Assembly: GCA_943913645.1 (NCBI GenBank)
Contig: CALTYZ010000007.1
Span: forward strand, 36,906-100,905
Reading direction: 5' to 3'
Length of the DNA stretch: 64,000 nucleotides
Source of the DNA: an uncultured Corynebacterium sp.
GTDB lineage: Bacteria; Actinomycetota; Actinomycetes; Mycobacteriales; Mycobacteriaceae
The notes under the pieces were generated by a model, which had not been told where the DNA came from, did not search any database, and was given only the letters and a program-made list of their open reading frames with translations. The number at the start of each line of letters is the position of its first letter. The first letter of the stretch is position 1. Of the stretch, positions 34,050 to 43,941 are shown piece by piece. Position numbers and translations under genes: made by a program.

Positions 34050-34891
34050 AAGTTGGGGTGTTGGGGGTGCGAGGTGGTGTTGTCACGCTGTGTTGCATGC
34101 TGTGTTTCGGGTTGTGGTTGAGTGTGCAACCGGCGCACGCGTATCACGTTGACCCAGCGTACGACCGGGAGCGGACCGCATTGGCGGTGGTGCACCCGGA
34201 TGGGCGCGTGTCCATGTCGCCGAAAGCGGAAGAAGCCCGGCCGGCACTGTCACTGTCGAAACTCTACCTGGGCTACTACGTGCTCTATCACGGCACAAAG
34301 GCGGAGAAGCGGCAGGTCAAAGAAATGATTGTTTCCTCTGATGATGAGATCGCGTCGCGTCTTGATGCGAAGTATCCTGAGGCCATCTCGACTATCGCCG
34401 AGGATTTCAACCTAGCCACCACCGAACGCAACGGATACTGGGGGAAAACAACCACCTCAGCGCGCGATGTTGCCACCTTCATCGCGGAGATCATCTGGGA
34501 CCCAGTTGCAGCACCGCTTTTTGACGGCATGGCCGACCAGGACACCATCGCCGCCGACGGGTTCATCCAGGACTTCGGTACCGCGCGCCTAGCCAGGGTG
34601 AAAGGATCCAAAATGGGGTGGTCCGACGCGGGGGAGACCACCACAGCCAGTGTGTCCTGGGGCGAAATCGGCGAAGACATCTGGGCTGTTGCTGCATTGA
34701 CCTTAGGGTCTGCGTATGAGAACACCGTGGACACACGCGTGGGAATCAAGCAGGTCGACGATCACCCCACGAGTTTTCCAACGCGTCTGTGGGACTCGGG
34801 GCGCTTCGGTGTGAGTGCGAACGCGGCCCCGGACTGGGCGAGCGCTCTGACTTCCTCACTGCCAGGCCAAGCCAGGCCAGGGCTTTCGTAG
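34046..34891 (+). CDS. Secreted SxxK protein (beta-lactamase-like fold)
   Basis: A 281-residue exported protein with a signal peptide (VVTLCCMLCFGLWLSVQPA, cleavage near AHA). It has S69-L-S-K72 as SxxK, S98-D-D100 where SDN is expected, and SKMGWSD in place of KTG. This arrangement parallels the lipoprotein at 3466 (STIK, SDN, KGGWG). It could be a DD-peptidase-like or sensory protein; the weak third motif makes catalysis uncertain. It starts at a GTG that overlaps the VOC stop (GTGA). The last part is Ser/Gly-rich. Confidence 0.7.
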   Translation: MKVGVLGVRGGVVTLCCMLCFGLWLSVQPAHAYHVDPAYDRERTALAVVHPDGRVSMSPKAEEARPALSLSKLYLGYYVLYHGTKAEKRQVKEMIVSSDDEIASRLDAKYPEAISTIAEDFNLATTERNGYWGKTTTSARDVATFIAEIIWDPVAAPLFDGMADQDTIAADGFIQDFGTARLARVKGSKMGWSDAGETTTASVSWGEIGEDIWAVAALTLGSAYENTVDTRVGIKQVDDHPTSFPTRLWDSGRFGVSANAAPDWASALTSSLPGQARPGLS

Positions 34892-34894
34892 CAC

Positions 34895-35791
34895 TTAGCC
34901 TTGGTCACTGTTTGCAATCTGTCCAAGGAAGTCAGCCACATCGCGTACCCGCCGGCGTGATTCTTCTGGCGTGGCGATGTAGTGCGTCGCATGGTACTCA
35001 ATGACCTGGCCCGGTAGCTGCCCTGGCAGCACTGATCGATCAAGCCCCGTGGCCGCCTCATCATGGCTGGCCACCTGCACCAGCAGCGGCACAGTGCTAC
35101 CGAGCACAGTGCCATCGATCACAGTGCTTGCCGCTTGGGTGGGCATTGCGGTGGGGAAGGTGAGCACGTAGGCATCAGCACCTGCAGGTATACAGCTCGC
35201 GCTGGACCCGAACGCCCACACAGCGACTGCGCTTGCACCCTGGGAGCGGGCGAAATCCACTGCCTGCGCTGCGCGTGCTGCGAACTTAGCCGGCACATCC
35301 ACATCGAGCATGGTCACACCAGAAAGCTCAGCCACACCGGCGACTTCGGGGCGCCAGGCGTGTTCCTGGGCGTTGGAGGGGCCGTCATAAAGCGAAATGC
35401 CCCACACCCCAGACGGCGCAGACGGGGTAAAGAGCGTGCCCAGCTCATGCGACGTGGCCGTGACCTGGCCGGGAAACGCGACACCGGGCATCGCGTGGTC
35501 GACGGCGCTGCCCAGCATGAGCATCGCGGCATGGGTGATGCGATCCGGCAACAGCGCGAGATACTGCTCGGAGTCGCGGTCATAGGTCGCGTCAAGATAC
35601 GCAACGAGCTGCTCTAACTGCAGCTTCGCCGGCAAGGTGCGCGCAACACCGCCAACCTGAAAGTCGTGCCCATCTTGCTCGTTGATGGGGTAGGCACCGT
35701 CGGGGGCACCGGCCGGCAGCGGCTGGTCAGAGTGGGGAGGCTGAGCCGATGCGTCTACCAAATTGTCACCCGATCCTGCGGTGCCAACCAC
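34895..35791 (-). CDS. Hypothetical protein, possible alpha/beta hydrolase
   Basis: A 298-residue protein without a signal peptide, starting at a GTG (35791) inside the end of the M13 gene; a TTG near 35762 is an alternative. GASAVAVWAFGSSASCIPAG is reminiscent of a nucleophile elbow, and the C-terminal VIEYHATHYIATPEESRRRV could provide a catalytic His with a short closing helix. The family was not recognised, so hydrolase is a guess. It overlaps and follows the M13 peptidase gene, so the two are coexpressed. Confidence 0.65.
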   Translation of the reverse strand: MVGTAGSGDNLVDASAQPPHSDQPLPAGAPDGAYPINEQDGHDFQVGGVARTLPAKLQLEQLVAYLDATYDRDSEQYLALLPDRITHAAMLMLGSAVDHAMPGVAFPGQVTATSHELGTLFTPSAPSGVWGISLYDGPSNAQEHAWRPEVAGVAELSGVTMLDVDVPAKFAARAAQAVDFARSQGASAVAVWAFGSSASCIPAGADAYVLTFPTAMPTQAASTVIDGTVLGSTVPLLVQVASHDEAATGLDRSVLPGQLPGQVIEYHATHYIATPEESRRRVRDVADFLGQIANSDQG

Positions 35792-37692
35792 ACAGCCGAG
35801 CCTTCTTCTACCTCGAACGCCTCATAGAACTCCGCCACGTTGGCGGCAATCACGTTGCAGCGAAACTCGTTCGGCGAGTGCGGGTCGATGGCCAACAGCT
35901 GCGCGGCCATCTCCGGGCGCACCTTCGAGCGCCACACCCGCGCCCAGGCGAGGAAGAGACGTTGAAAGCCGCTGTACTCGCCGTCGAGATCACCAAACGG
36001 CTGGGTTGGGCCGTCCTCCAGGCCCTGATCGGCGAGGTAGAGCTTATACGCCACCACGGCGATGCCGAGACCGCCGAGGTCACCAATGTTTTCACCCAGT
36101 GTGAACTCACCGTTGACGCCGGTCACTCCCTCGCCGGTGCCCTCAGCACCATCAGCGCCCTCTGCACTGCGCAGCACCGTCGGCACAAGCCCATCGAATT
36201 GGACCACCAGCTTCGACGTGAGCTCTTCAAAACGGGCACGATCAGCGTCAGTCCACCAAGCGTTGAGGTTGCCGTGGCCGTCATAGCGCGAACCCTGATC
36301 ATCAAAACCATGGCCGATCTCATGGCCAATCACCGCGCCAATCGCGCCGAAGTTCTCCGCAGCATCAGCCTGCGGGTCATAAAACGGCGGCTGCAAAATC
36401 GCAGCCGGGAAAGTGATGTCGTTGACCACCGGGTTATAAAACGCATTCACCGTTTGCGGGGTGGTGACCCATTCTGCACGATCCGCAGGTCGGCCAATCT
36501 TGCTCAGCTGGTAGTCATGTTCGAAGGCGGCACCGGCGCGCACATTAGCAAGCAGCTGCTCGCCGGATTCCTCCACGTGCAAACCCTCGAAGCTGCGCCA
36601 TGTGTCCGGGTAGCCGATCTTCGCATTGAACTGTTCGAGCTTTTCCAGCGCACGCTGTTTCGTCTCGTCGCTCATCCACTCCAGCGCGCTGATGCGTTCG
36701 CGGTATGCGCGCACCAAATACTCAACCAGCGCGAGCATTTCGCTTTTCGACGCCGCCGGGAAATGCTTCCGCACATACTCCTGCCCGATTTCTTCCCCGA
36801 CGAAAGACTCCGCCAGCGCGACACCGCGCTTCCACCGGTCACGCTGCTCAGTCGCCCCAGACAGGTGCGTGCCGTAAAAATCGAAGTTAGCCTTGCCAAT
36901 TTCTTCAGGCAACACACCCGCACGAGAACGCAAAATGGTCCACACTGCCCACAGCTGCCAATCGGCTAGTGTTTCTGGGCGCAGCATACCAGCCAAATCG
37001 GTGGTGAACGACGGCATCATGTTGATCAGCCGGCCCTGCGGGATACCGGAGCTGGTGAGCAGGGTTTGAATAATCGCGGGCAACTCGTTGAACTCAACCG
37101 GGTTGTAGGTTGCCATCGCGTCGCGGGATTTGACCACGTCCCAGTGGCTTTCCGCCACCTGCGTCTCTAACGCCACAATCCGCTTCGCCGCCACCTCTGG
37201 GGTCAACCCGAGTAGATACTTCGCATCCAAAAAGCCCAACATGCGGGCGATATGCTGCTCGTATTTGGCTAAGGTTTCGGCGTGCTGCGGCTCGCGATAA
37301 TACGCCTCATCCGGCAACCCGAGGCCGGACTGGATGAGGTACGCCACCGAAGTTTCGCCCTGAGAGTCCTTCTCTACCCAGTAGGTCAGCGGCGCGCCGA
37401 TACCTTCACGCTCTAACAGGCCCAGGTTGCGAACGAACTCCTCAACGTCTGCCACAGCGATCTTGTGCAAATCTGCCTCAAGCGGAACAAGACCTGCAGC
37501 GTTGATGGCGTCTGTATCCATAAAGCAGCGATATAGGATGCCACCGCGGCTGGTGCTGTGCTCCAGCAGGGCATGCACGTCGGCTTCAGATTTATCACGC
37601 AGGGCGTAGAAGGACCCATCGATACCGCGATCCGCCGGGATCTCATGGGTAGCCACCCACTGGCCGTTGACTAGCTCAAAGAGGTCACGCAT
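35755..37692 (-). CDS. M13 family metallopeptidase (neprilysin/PepO-like)
   Basis: A 645-residue zinc endopeptidase. The active site is VIGHEIGHGFDDQG (HExxH) near residue 460, with the third ligand in GENIGDLGG (ExxxD). The substrate-binding NAFYNPVVNDITFPAAILQPP and the C-terminal SPNEFRCNVIAANVAEFYEAF and DRVTIW are classical for the family. No signal peptide is seen, so it acts in the cytoplasm or is exported otherwise. It cleaves short peptides. Length is normal. Confidence 0.95.
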   Translation of the reverse strand: MRDLFELVNGQWVATHEIPADRGIDGSFYALRDKSEADVHALLEHSTSRGGILYRCFMDTDAINAAGLVPLEADLHKIAVADVEEFVRNLGLLEREGIGAPLTYWVEKDSQGETSVAYLIQSGLGLPDEAYYREPQHAETLAKYEQHIARMLGFLDAKYLLGLTPEVAAKRIVALETQVAESHWDVVKSRDAMATYNPVEFNELPAIIQTLLTSSGIPQGRLINMMPSFTTDLAGMLRPETLADWQLWAVWTILRSRAGVLPEEIGKANFDFYGTHLSGATEQRDRWKRGVALAESFVGEEIGQEYVRKHFPAASKSEMLALVEYLVRAYRERISALEWMSDETKQRALEKLEQFNAKIGYPDTWRSFEGLHVEESGEQLLANVRAGAAFEHDYQLSKIGRPADRAEWVTTPQTVNAFYNPVVNDITFPAAILQPPFYDPQADAAENFGAIGAVIGHEIGHGFDDQGSRYDGHGNLNAWWTDADRARFEELTSKLVVQFDGLVPTVLRSAEGADGAEGTGEGVTGVNGEFTLGENIGDLGGLGIAVVAYKLYLADQGLEDGPTQPFGDLDGEYSGFQRLFLAWARVWRSKVRPEMAAQLLAIDPHSPNEFRCNVIAANVAEFYEAFEVEEGSAVWLAPQDRVTIW

Positions 37693-37954
37693 GTACCCAC
37701 TCTAACGGGTCCCCGCGTTCGTGCTCTCTGAAGGCCATCCCAGCGGTGAAAGGTGGATCGCTGATACCTCACAGGAAATGCTAATCCGGTGGTTTCGCCG
37801 AAACCCTCATTCCACACAATGAGGAAAATCTATCAAACTCATGCAATTCTCTGTATGTCTCGCGTGTGACGCGTGACTTATTCATAACAGTTAATTTATT
37901 TGTGGCTGCGCAATCCGGGCAATTGTCGTAGCAGCGTCTAAGGGGGAATAGAAC
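37693..37954. other. Intergenic region with an inverted repeat
   Basis: 262 bp between the M13 gene and the YqcI/YcgG gene, divergently read. It is AT-richer than its flanks. CCTCATT and AATGAGG (37805-37824) can form a 7-bp stem, and a GGGGGAA ribosome binding site precedes the gene at 37955. No gene is supported here. Confidence 0.5.
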
Positions 37955-38623
37955 GTGTCGTTTAGCCTTTTTCGGAGAAGTCGGTGCCCCGGCGAATACT
38001 CCGGTTTGATGAAAGAGTTTGAAACGGTCGTCTTGGATCAGAGCTTTCCGTGCTTCTTCGCGACTTCCGCACACAAGCGCGATGAACTTCTGTTCGCCGT
38101 GGTGAGCGAAGTTGACGATCTGCCGCGTCTCGAGCAGCTGATGGACTCAGTCGCCTCCCATATCAATGAAGTTGACAACGACCAAGTTTTCGTTTTGTGG
38201 GTTACCGGTGAGTCCAGCCACAGCTTAGATGGGGATGAGCGCATCGCGATAAGATTTCTACAAAATCTTAGTGATATATCTAATCGTGATACCGGGCGTG
38301 CCGACCGGGCGCTCGACAGCAGTAGTGGCTGGAACTTCAGGTACAAGGAGATCGAACTGTTTTTAAACTTCAGCACTTCTAACCATAAGAAGCGTATGTC
38401 GCGAAACCTTGGAGCTCCGCTCACGATTGTCCTACAAGAGCAGGCAACATTCACCAGGCTAGACGCCTCCGGTGGTAACTTTAGAGACCGAATCCGAGCA
38501 CGTGTCGAAGACTACGATGACATTCCGCTTTCTCCGCATCTCGGAACACATGGCGACAAACCCGAGTTGTATCAGTATTTCCTTGGTGATTCGAATACGT
38601 ATCAGTTTGGTGGAGCTGGCTAA
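37955..38623 (+). CDS. YqcI/YcgG family protein
   Basis: A 222-residue cytoplasmic protein. Three regions fit the YqcI/YcgG family: LDQSFPCFFATSAHKRDELL near residue 30, ELFLNFSTSNHKKRMSRNLG in the middle (conserved His and Arg), and RIRARVEDYDDIPLSPHLG with QYFLGDS at the end. The family has no firm biochemical role; several members occur in natural-product or stress loci. GTG was used as the start, with AAGGGGGAA before it. The EamA exporter gene follows after 2 bp, indicating tight coupling. Confidence 0.78.
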   Translation: MSFSLFRRSRCPGEYSGLMKEFETVVLDQSFPCFFATSAHKRDELLFAVVSEVDDLPRLEQLMDSVASHINEVDNDQVFVLWVTGESSHSLDGDERIAIRFLQNLSDISNRDTGRADRALDSSSGWNFRYKEIELFLNFSTSNHKKRMSRNLGAPLTIVLQEQATFTRLDASGGNFRDRIRARVEDYDDIPLSPHLGTHGDKPELYQYFLGDSNTYQFGGAG

Positions 38624-38625
38624 CG

Positions 38626-39504
38626 GTGGTAGCTAAAAGTTCTGAACGTGATCAGGCTAACCTGGTCACGTTTCGTCCTGTGCTATTTGTGTTGATTGGT
38701 TCGGTGGGGATCCAGTCGTCGGCGGTCATTTCTGCGACGTTATTTGAGCAGTTGGGCACTGTGGCAGTGTCCACGTTGCGTTTAGCGCTTGCTGCGGTGA
38801 TGTTGGGCGTGATTTTCCGCCCGGCGGTGTTTGGGAGATCCGCGCGGCGGTTGACCCGCGAGCGGTGGGTCAATGCTGTGATTTATGGCGTGGCGATGGC
38901 CGCGATGAATCAGTTTCTTTTTGCTGCAATTCATCGTGTGCCGCTGGGGGTGGCGGTGACGCTAGATTTCCTCGGCCCGTGTCTGGTGTCATTCATCGGG
39001 CTGAAACGCGGACGTGGGCGGGTATGGGCGCTGGTCGCGTTTGTGGGTGTGGCGTTGATTGCGGGCCCGTCGTCCGGGTTGGATCCTATCGGTGTTGGTT
39101 GTGGTTTAGCTGCCGGGGCGTTTTTCGCCATGTACACGGTGTTTGCTGAACGGGTGGGCAAGGCCGATGGGGGGCTTGGTGATTTGGCTGTTTCCGTTTC
39201 GGTTGCGGCGTTGTTGACGTTGCCGTTGGCCGCTCCCAGGCTCGTTGATGTGACCGCGGATGCCTGGGTGGTGTTGGCGGTGGCGGCAGTCGTTGGTGTG
39301 GTCATTCCGTATATCGCCGACACACTGGCGGCGCGGTTTTCGTCGGCTCAGGTGGTGGGCACGTTGTTTGCTCTTGACCCGGTGGTCGGTTCGTTGCTGG
39401 GGTGGGGGTTTCGCGATGATGCGCTCAGTGTGCGCATGGTCGCCGGGATCGTGCTGGTCACTGTCGCGGGCGCAGTCATCACCTGGCGCTCGGCTCAACA
39501 CTAG
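38626..39504 (+). CDS. EamA/RhtA-type drug/metabolite exporter
   Basis: A 292-residue DMT superfamily transporter with ten hydrophobic segments in two EamA halves. The motif FAAIHRVPLGVAVTLDFLGP, followed by FAMYTVFAERVGKADGG, is like RhtA (threonine/homoserine exporter). It starts at a GTG two bases after the YqcI/YcgG stop, so the pair is very likely one functional unit: one protein making or modifying a compound, the other exporting it. Confidence 0.88.
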   Translation: MVAKSSERDQANLVTFRPVLFVLIGSVGIQSSAVISATLFEQLGTVAVSTLRLALAAVMLGVIFRPAVFGRSARRLTRERWVNAVIYGVAMAAMNQFLFAAIHRVPLGVAVTLDFLGPCLVSFIGLKRGRGRVWALVAFVGVALIAGPSSGLDPIGVGCGLAAGAFFAMYTVFAERVGKADGGLGDLAVSVSVAALLTLPLAAPRLVDVTADAWVVLAVAAVVGVVIPYIADTLAARFSSAQVVGTLFALDPVVGSLLGWGFRDDALSVRMVAGIVLVTVAGAVITWRSAQH

Positions 39505-39513
39505 TAGCGCGTT

Positions 39514-40464
39514 CTAGTCGCTGGTGTGAGACACAATCCAGTCAGCTGCGGCCTGCGGCACCTCCACACCGTAGCGCCCGTGTGCGCCGATTCCATCAAG
39601 TACACCAACCGAGCCGAAACCGAGTTCGCCCAAGTGGGATGAGAACTCAGCAACCGGCACCCGGCCGGCAATGAGGTTGGTGCGCATCGCCGGGTCAACC
39701 AGGTCACGGTAGCGCTCATCCATTGAGCACACAATGTCATCTGGGCGACAGATCTCTAAGACCTTGTCTGCGAGCTCGCCATAGCCACCTTTGAGCTCAC
39801 CGAGTGCCCCACGGGAATCTGGCGAGGTGCTCGGTGAGAGCACCGCACCATTGCCGCCCTGGTACGGGTTGGCAATCAGCGCGACCGCAGCGAGCCGATC
39901 CGGCTGGATTGGGCCGGTGCCGTAGGCGATGTCACGGGTGAGCCGGGCGGCGATATCAGCGCCAAGCGAATACCCGGTCAAAGCGAATGTTGCGCGTGGG
40001 CACGACTGTGCGAGCCTGGCGATGGCCCCTCTGGTTTTGGCGTACCCTTCCGCCGAGGCGGCTGCGTAAGGTGTTGCTGCGAAAGCTGCGGCGTTGTACG
40101 ACACCCACAGCGGCTGTACCCGACCTGCGGTCGCCGCCTGGGTGAGCAACCCGGTGGAAAACACTTGGCCGCCGTGCGGCACGAAGGTCGGTATCCCAGC
40201 TGCGGTGTTTGCACCACCCGGTACTGCGATGAGGTAGTGGGCCTTACAGCCCTGCTGGCGCAGCAGCAGTGGCGCATCCTCCGAAGACATCATCGGTGCT
40301 GGTGCGCCGGGTGCTGCCGGTGCTGGTTGGGCGAGGGCGAGGGGTGCGGCGAGCAGACCTCCGCCCGTGGCGGTGCTGACAAGTGCCGACGCGAGCCCTG
40401 ATACCAGCACGGTTACTAGCGCTGTAGCTAGCGCAGTGGTGAAGGGTCTGCGTTGTATTCGCAT
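39514..40464 (-). CDS. Cutinase family esterase, secreted
   Basis: A 316-residue exported protein read from MRIQRRPF at 40464; an upstream ATG at 40488 is also possible. It has a signal peptide, then a Pro/Ala segment, and a cutinase-type alpha/beta hydrolase. The nucleophile is in TFALTGYSLGADIAARL, the Asp in CRPDDIVCSMDE, and the His in AEFSSHLGELGFG. In mycolate-containing bacteria such enzymes act as lipid esterases at the envelope. It lies downstream of emb on the same strand with a 42-bp gap. Confidence 0.88.
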   Translation of the reverse strand: MRIQRRPFTTALATALVTVLVSGLASALVSTATGGGLLAAPLALAQPAPAAPGAPAPMMSSEDAPLLLRQQGCKAHYLIAVPGGANTAAGIPTFVPHGGQVFSTGLLTQAATAGRVQPLWVSYNAAAFAATPYAAASAEGYAKTRGAIARLAQSCPRATFALTGYSLGADIAARLTRDIAYGTGPIQPDRLAAVALIANPYQGGNGAVLSPSTSPDSRGALGELKGGYGELADKVLEICRPDDIVCSMDERYRDLVDPAMRTNLIAGRVPVAEFSSHLGELGFGSVGVLDGIGAHGRYGVEVPQAAADWIVSHTSD

Positions 40465-40506
40465 GTCACGTCCTGTTCGCTCTCGCACCCAGGCGTGACC
40501 CGGGTG

Positions 40507-43500
40507 CTACTCGGGGTTGCGAATCTTCATCGGGCCCGGTGTCCACCAGCCCCAGCGGCTGAGCGTTTCGTGCTCGATCTGGGCTTCGACTGGGGCAGTG
40601 CCCGCCGAGTCAGTTCGCAATTCGTACTTCGCCAGCGAACCCCAGTCACGTTGCCAATCGTTTCTGAGGTAACCCGGCACCTCGTAAGAGTAATTCACAG
40701 CTTCTGCGGTTGAGAGGGCACCCCCGCCGAGGAAGTCCTGGAAACCGGACAACTGTGACTTGCCGGGCGCATCAGGCATGATGCGGTATTGCGGAATCTC
40801 CGTGACACCGGCGTAATGGCTGAACGTGCGCTGGCACGGGTACTGGAACGCGACCGTCCAGTCCAGCAGGCCGGGGGTGTCGGAGTTAATGACCTCAGTC
40901 ATCGGGGCCAACTGCGGGTTGCGCAGCGGTGTGATAGCCAGCCAATCCTTCTCCGCCAGCGATGTGTCTTGCCCAGCAAGACGCACCACGTTGGCCTCTT
41001 CGGGCAGGTCCGCGATGGGGTAACGCAGGTTGCGCCACGACGGGGTCGGGCCCTGATCAAGCATCTCCACTTCACCCAGGAGGGTGATCGAGCCGTCGTC
41101 TGCGCGCGTGCCATACTCGAGTTTGAGCTCGGTGCCTTCTTGTTCGACCCCGTTGATGTCATGGTGGGCAATGCGCCCGGCCACACTGGTCACCAGCAGT
41201 GGCGCTGCCTCAGTCGCGGCGGGAAGTTCATACCACGTGGTTTCAATGGAGGCAGTGCGCGACGGTTCGTCTTCAAACGTGCCGGCCACCGGCACTCGCG
41301 TGTAGTCCAGCCCAAAGGGCAACCGCACCGTCGACCCGTTGACGCCACGCATGTTCTTCGGGCGGTTGCCCTGGGTACTGACACGCGAGGTTGACTGCGC
41401 CTCGTCGGAGGTGCTGTCTCCAGTGTCCGATGACTGGTTTGCGTCAGTTTGCGCGGTTTGGATCATGTCGTTGGTGTTGGCATTTTCCCCGGCGATAAAC
41501 GACGGTACCCCGTCGGGGGTGAAGCCGCGGTTATCTCCGGCATCGAGGGAGCGCCCGAGTGGGACTCCGCCTACCGGGGTGAGAAACGAGTCGTTGCTCT
41601 CTTGCTCCAACAGCACGTCGCTCGCCAGCGCGCAGGAGTCGCCTTTGAACGTGCGCACATTGCCCATGCCCACCGAGTACGCAGGCGATTGGCTGGCAAA
41701 CGCCTTGACAAAGGTCAGGCAGGAAAACGTCACCATGAGTACCGCAAGGATTGCCAGCGGTGCGGACATGAGCCCGGCGTAGCGGCCGCAGTCCACGCGG
41801 GCAGCGGCGTCGAACTCTTCGACGACACCGCGGGCTTTCGCTTCGGCGCGGCGAGTATTGTGCTGCAGCGACTGGAAGATACCGAAGAGGAACACCACGA
41901 GCGTGATCGCGAGCAAAACAGTGTTGGCTTGCACACCTTTGAGCTGCACGGTCCGGTCCCACCACGGCACGCCGAAGGAGGACACGTACCACCAGGCGTT
42001 CCAACCGGCCAGGGTGATAGCCAGCAAGAAGAGTGTTGCCGCGATGGCGAAGGTGCGGTTGCGCGCCGATTGCAACGCGATATGGGAGAGCATGACCGCC
42101 CCAAGTGCTGCAGCCGCGCCTCCAAGACCGGCGTAGATACCGAAGTGGTGTGTCCACTTCGTCGGGGTGAACATGAGGAAGAATGTGGTCAGCGCCACGA
42201 TGAGTATCATGCGCTGCGTTGGCCCTTTGGCTGTGCCCGGGATCTTGCCGTAGCGCGCCAGGCCCCACAGGATCAAAAACACGCTGAAAATGAGCACGAG
42301 CATGGGGAAACGTCGGGTCATTGCGGCATCCACCGTCTGCTGGAACAGCGTGGCGTAGCGCACCCACTCGTCGTACCAGGGCAGTGCAGGTCCAACATCA
42401 GCACGCACGGAGGTTGCCTCCAGCACGGTGGCTACTGTTTGGTCCTTGAACACCGGCACCATCACTGCAAAGCCGGCGGCGAGGAAGGGGGCAATATATG
42501 CCCGCATCGGCGCGAACTCGGCCCGGTCGCGCATAATGCGAAATACTGCTGGCAGGCAGATCAGAAAGACACCGACTGCAGAAAGACCAGTCGGCCCACA
42601 GGCCAGGGTGAAAGCTGCGGTGATGGTGCCTATCGCAGCGGGCAGGAGCCGTTCGGTTGCGATCGCCCGTTCAAACAATGCCCACGTGACAATCAAACCG
42701 CAGGCAATGATGGGCTCGGGGCGGGTGCCATTGTTGTACGGCAGCCAAAATGCCAGGAAGGTAAACGCGGCGGTCCAAAACGCCATGCGGCGCCCTGACA
42801 CCAGTTTTCCCAGCCGGGGCAGGATTTCTCGCGAGAGCACCCACCAGGTGACAATCGCGGCGATCAAGGTGGGCAGGCGCATCCACATGGAGGCGGTGGA
42901 GACGCGGGCAAGCAGGGCCAACACGTCATAGAAGGGCGAGCCGAATGGTGCTTCTGGCACGCCGTACCACCGGTAGTAGTTGGCCATGTAGTCCGATTCG
43001 TTGGCGACTCGCGCCATGGTGAGCAAGAAGCCGTCATCGGAGGTGTTCGCCCCGAAGATGTGCCAGAATCCCAGGACTGCGAGCACGACACCGTCAAGCG
43101 GGTTCAGCTTGCGCCAGGAGGCGTTGAACACTGGGATCGTCCGGCCGTCGAGTCTGTCAAGCCTCCCCAGCGCCCAGAGTGCGGCCACGGCGGCGATGAG
43201 CCCACCAACCATGGCGATGAGCTTGATTGCGCTTGGCGACGACGTAAAGCGCGAGTTGATGTCAACATTCGCCTGTAACCCCGCACCGATGAGCTCCCCG
43301 GACGCCGCCGGGTCAAGCTCGGTGTAAATCCCAGTCAGCTGGGCGCGCAGGTCACCTTCTTCAGTCTCTTTATATGAGGTGCCGGGCACCTCGACTGTGG
43401 TTTCCTCATCAGTCTGGTGGATGGTCAACACCGCATCGTCTGCAAGGCCAGCGACTTCGTCTTTGGTCAAGTCAAACACGATTTGGTTCAGTGAAGACAC

Positions 43501-43896
43501 CACCAGACCGCCGTCCGGCGCGGTGACAAACAGACCACGGTCAAAGGCTTCTTCTGATGTCGGTGGCAGCGTGCCAACGATCATGGTTTGCTGCGGCCGC
43601 AGCTTGCTGGCAGCACGCACCGGGATTTCCATGTTGACTTCCTGTGGTGCGAGGGAAATCAGCGGCGCGTTCACCGAGGCAAGGGAGTCGTTTTGGGGCC
43701 ACCGCAGGCTGGACTGTACCTGGTTGATTGGCAGCAGTGGTGTGAGCGCTAACAGAACAAAGGCGATCAGCCCGGCGTAGACCGCAGTGGTCACCAGGGT
43801 TTTTTGGGCAGCCTCGGGTGTTGCGGACGTGGGTGGCTCGGCGCGGTGCCGTGGGGCATGCGCTGGCTCATTCGCAGGTTCATACGCTGTAGTCAC
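40507..43896 (-). CDS. emb: Arabinosyltransferase EmbA/B/C family
   Basis: A 1129-residue polytopic GT-C glycosyltransferase that polymerises arabinofuranose from decaprenyl-phosphoryl-arabinose onto arabinan in the envelope. The GT-C signature NTSDDGFLLTMARVANESDY is near residue 287, in the loop after the second membrane helix. About 13 membrane helices occupy residues 230-720. A large periplasmic C-terminal domain with carbohydrate-binding character follows, with YPCQRTFSHYAGVTEIPQYR and WGWWTPGPMKIRNPE at the end. Corynebacteria usually have a single Emb, and it is the family's ethambutol target. It follows aftA by 45 bp on the same strand. Confidence 0.95.
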   Translation of the reverse strand: MTTAYEPANEPAHAPRHRAEPPTSATPEAAQKTLVTTAVYAGLIAFVLLALTPLLPINQVQSSLRWPQNDSLASVNAPLISLAPQEVNMEIPVRAASKLRPQQTMIVGTLPPTSEEAFDRGLFVTAPDGGLVVSSLNQIVFDLTKDEVAGLADDAVLTIHQTDEETTVEVPGTSYKETEEGDLRAQLTGIYTELDPAASGELIGAGLQANVDINSRFTSSPSAIKLIAMVGGLIAAVAALWALGRLDRLDGRTIPVFNASWRKLNPLDGVVLAVLGFWHIFGANTSDDGFLLTMARVANESDYMANYYRWYGVPEAPFGSPFYDVLALLARVSTASMWMRLPTLIAAIVTWWVLSREILPRLGKLVSGRRMAFWTAAFTFLAFWLPYNNGTRPEPIIACGLIVTWALFERAIATERLLPAAIGTITAAFTLACGPTGLSAVGVFLICLPAVFRIMRDRAEFAPMRAYIAPFLAAGFAVMVPVFKDQTVATVLEATSVRADVGPALPWYDEWVRYATLFQQTVDAAMTRRFPMLVLIFSVFLILWGLARYGKIPGTAKGPTQRMILIVALTTFFLMFTPTKWTHHFGIYAGLGGAAAALGAVMLSHIALQSARNRTFAIAATLFLLAITLAGWNAWWYVSSFGVPWWDRTVQLKGVQANTVLLAITLVVFLFGIFQSLQHNTRRAEAKARGVVEEFDAAARVDCGRYAGLMSAPLAILAVLMVTFSCLTFVKAFASQSPAYSVGMGNVRTFKGDSCALASDVLLEQESNDSFLTPVGGVPLGRSLDAGDNRGFTPDGVPSFIAGENANTNDMIQTAQTDANQSSDTGDSTSDEAQSTSRVSTQGNRPKNMRGVNGSTVRLPFGLDYTRVPVAGTFEDEPSRTASIETTWYELPAATEAAPLLVTSVAGRIAHHDINGVEQEGTELKLEYGTRADDGSITLLGEVEMLDQGPTPSWRNLRYPIADLPEEANVVRLAGQDTSLAEKDWLAITPLRNPQLAPMTEVINSDTPGLLDWTVAFQYPCQRTFSHYAGVTEIPQYRIMPDAPGKSQLSGFQDFLGGGALSTAEAVNYSYEVPGYLRNDWQRDWGSLAKYELRTDSAGTAPVEAQIEHETLSRWGWWTPGPMKIRNPE

Positions 43897-43941
43897 GCTG
43901 TGTCACTCTACTTTCATTCTTGTCTCGACCTGGTGGGCTGG

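Noticed and set aside
35749..36969. 406-codon plus-strand frame
   Set aside because: Antisense to the M13 peptidase, whose motifs are unambiguous; composition is Arg/His-rich shadow.
41449..42798. 449-codon plus-strand frame
   Set aside because: Antisense to emb; rich in His, Arg and Gly without any motif.
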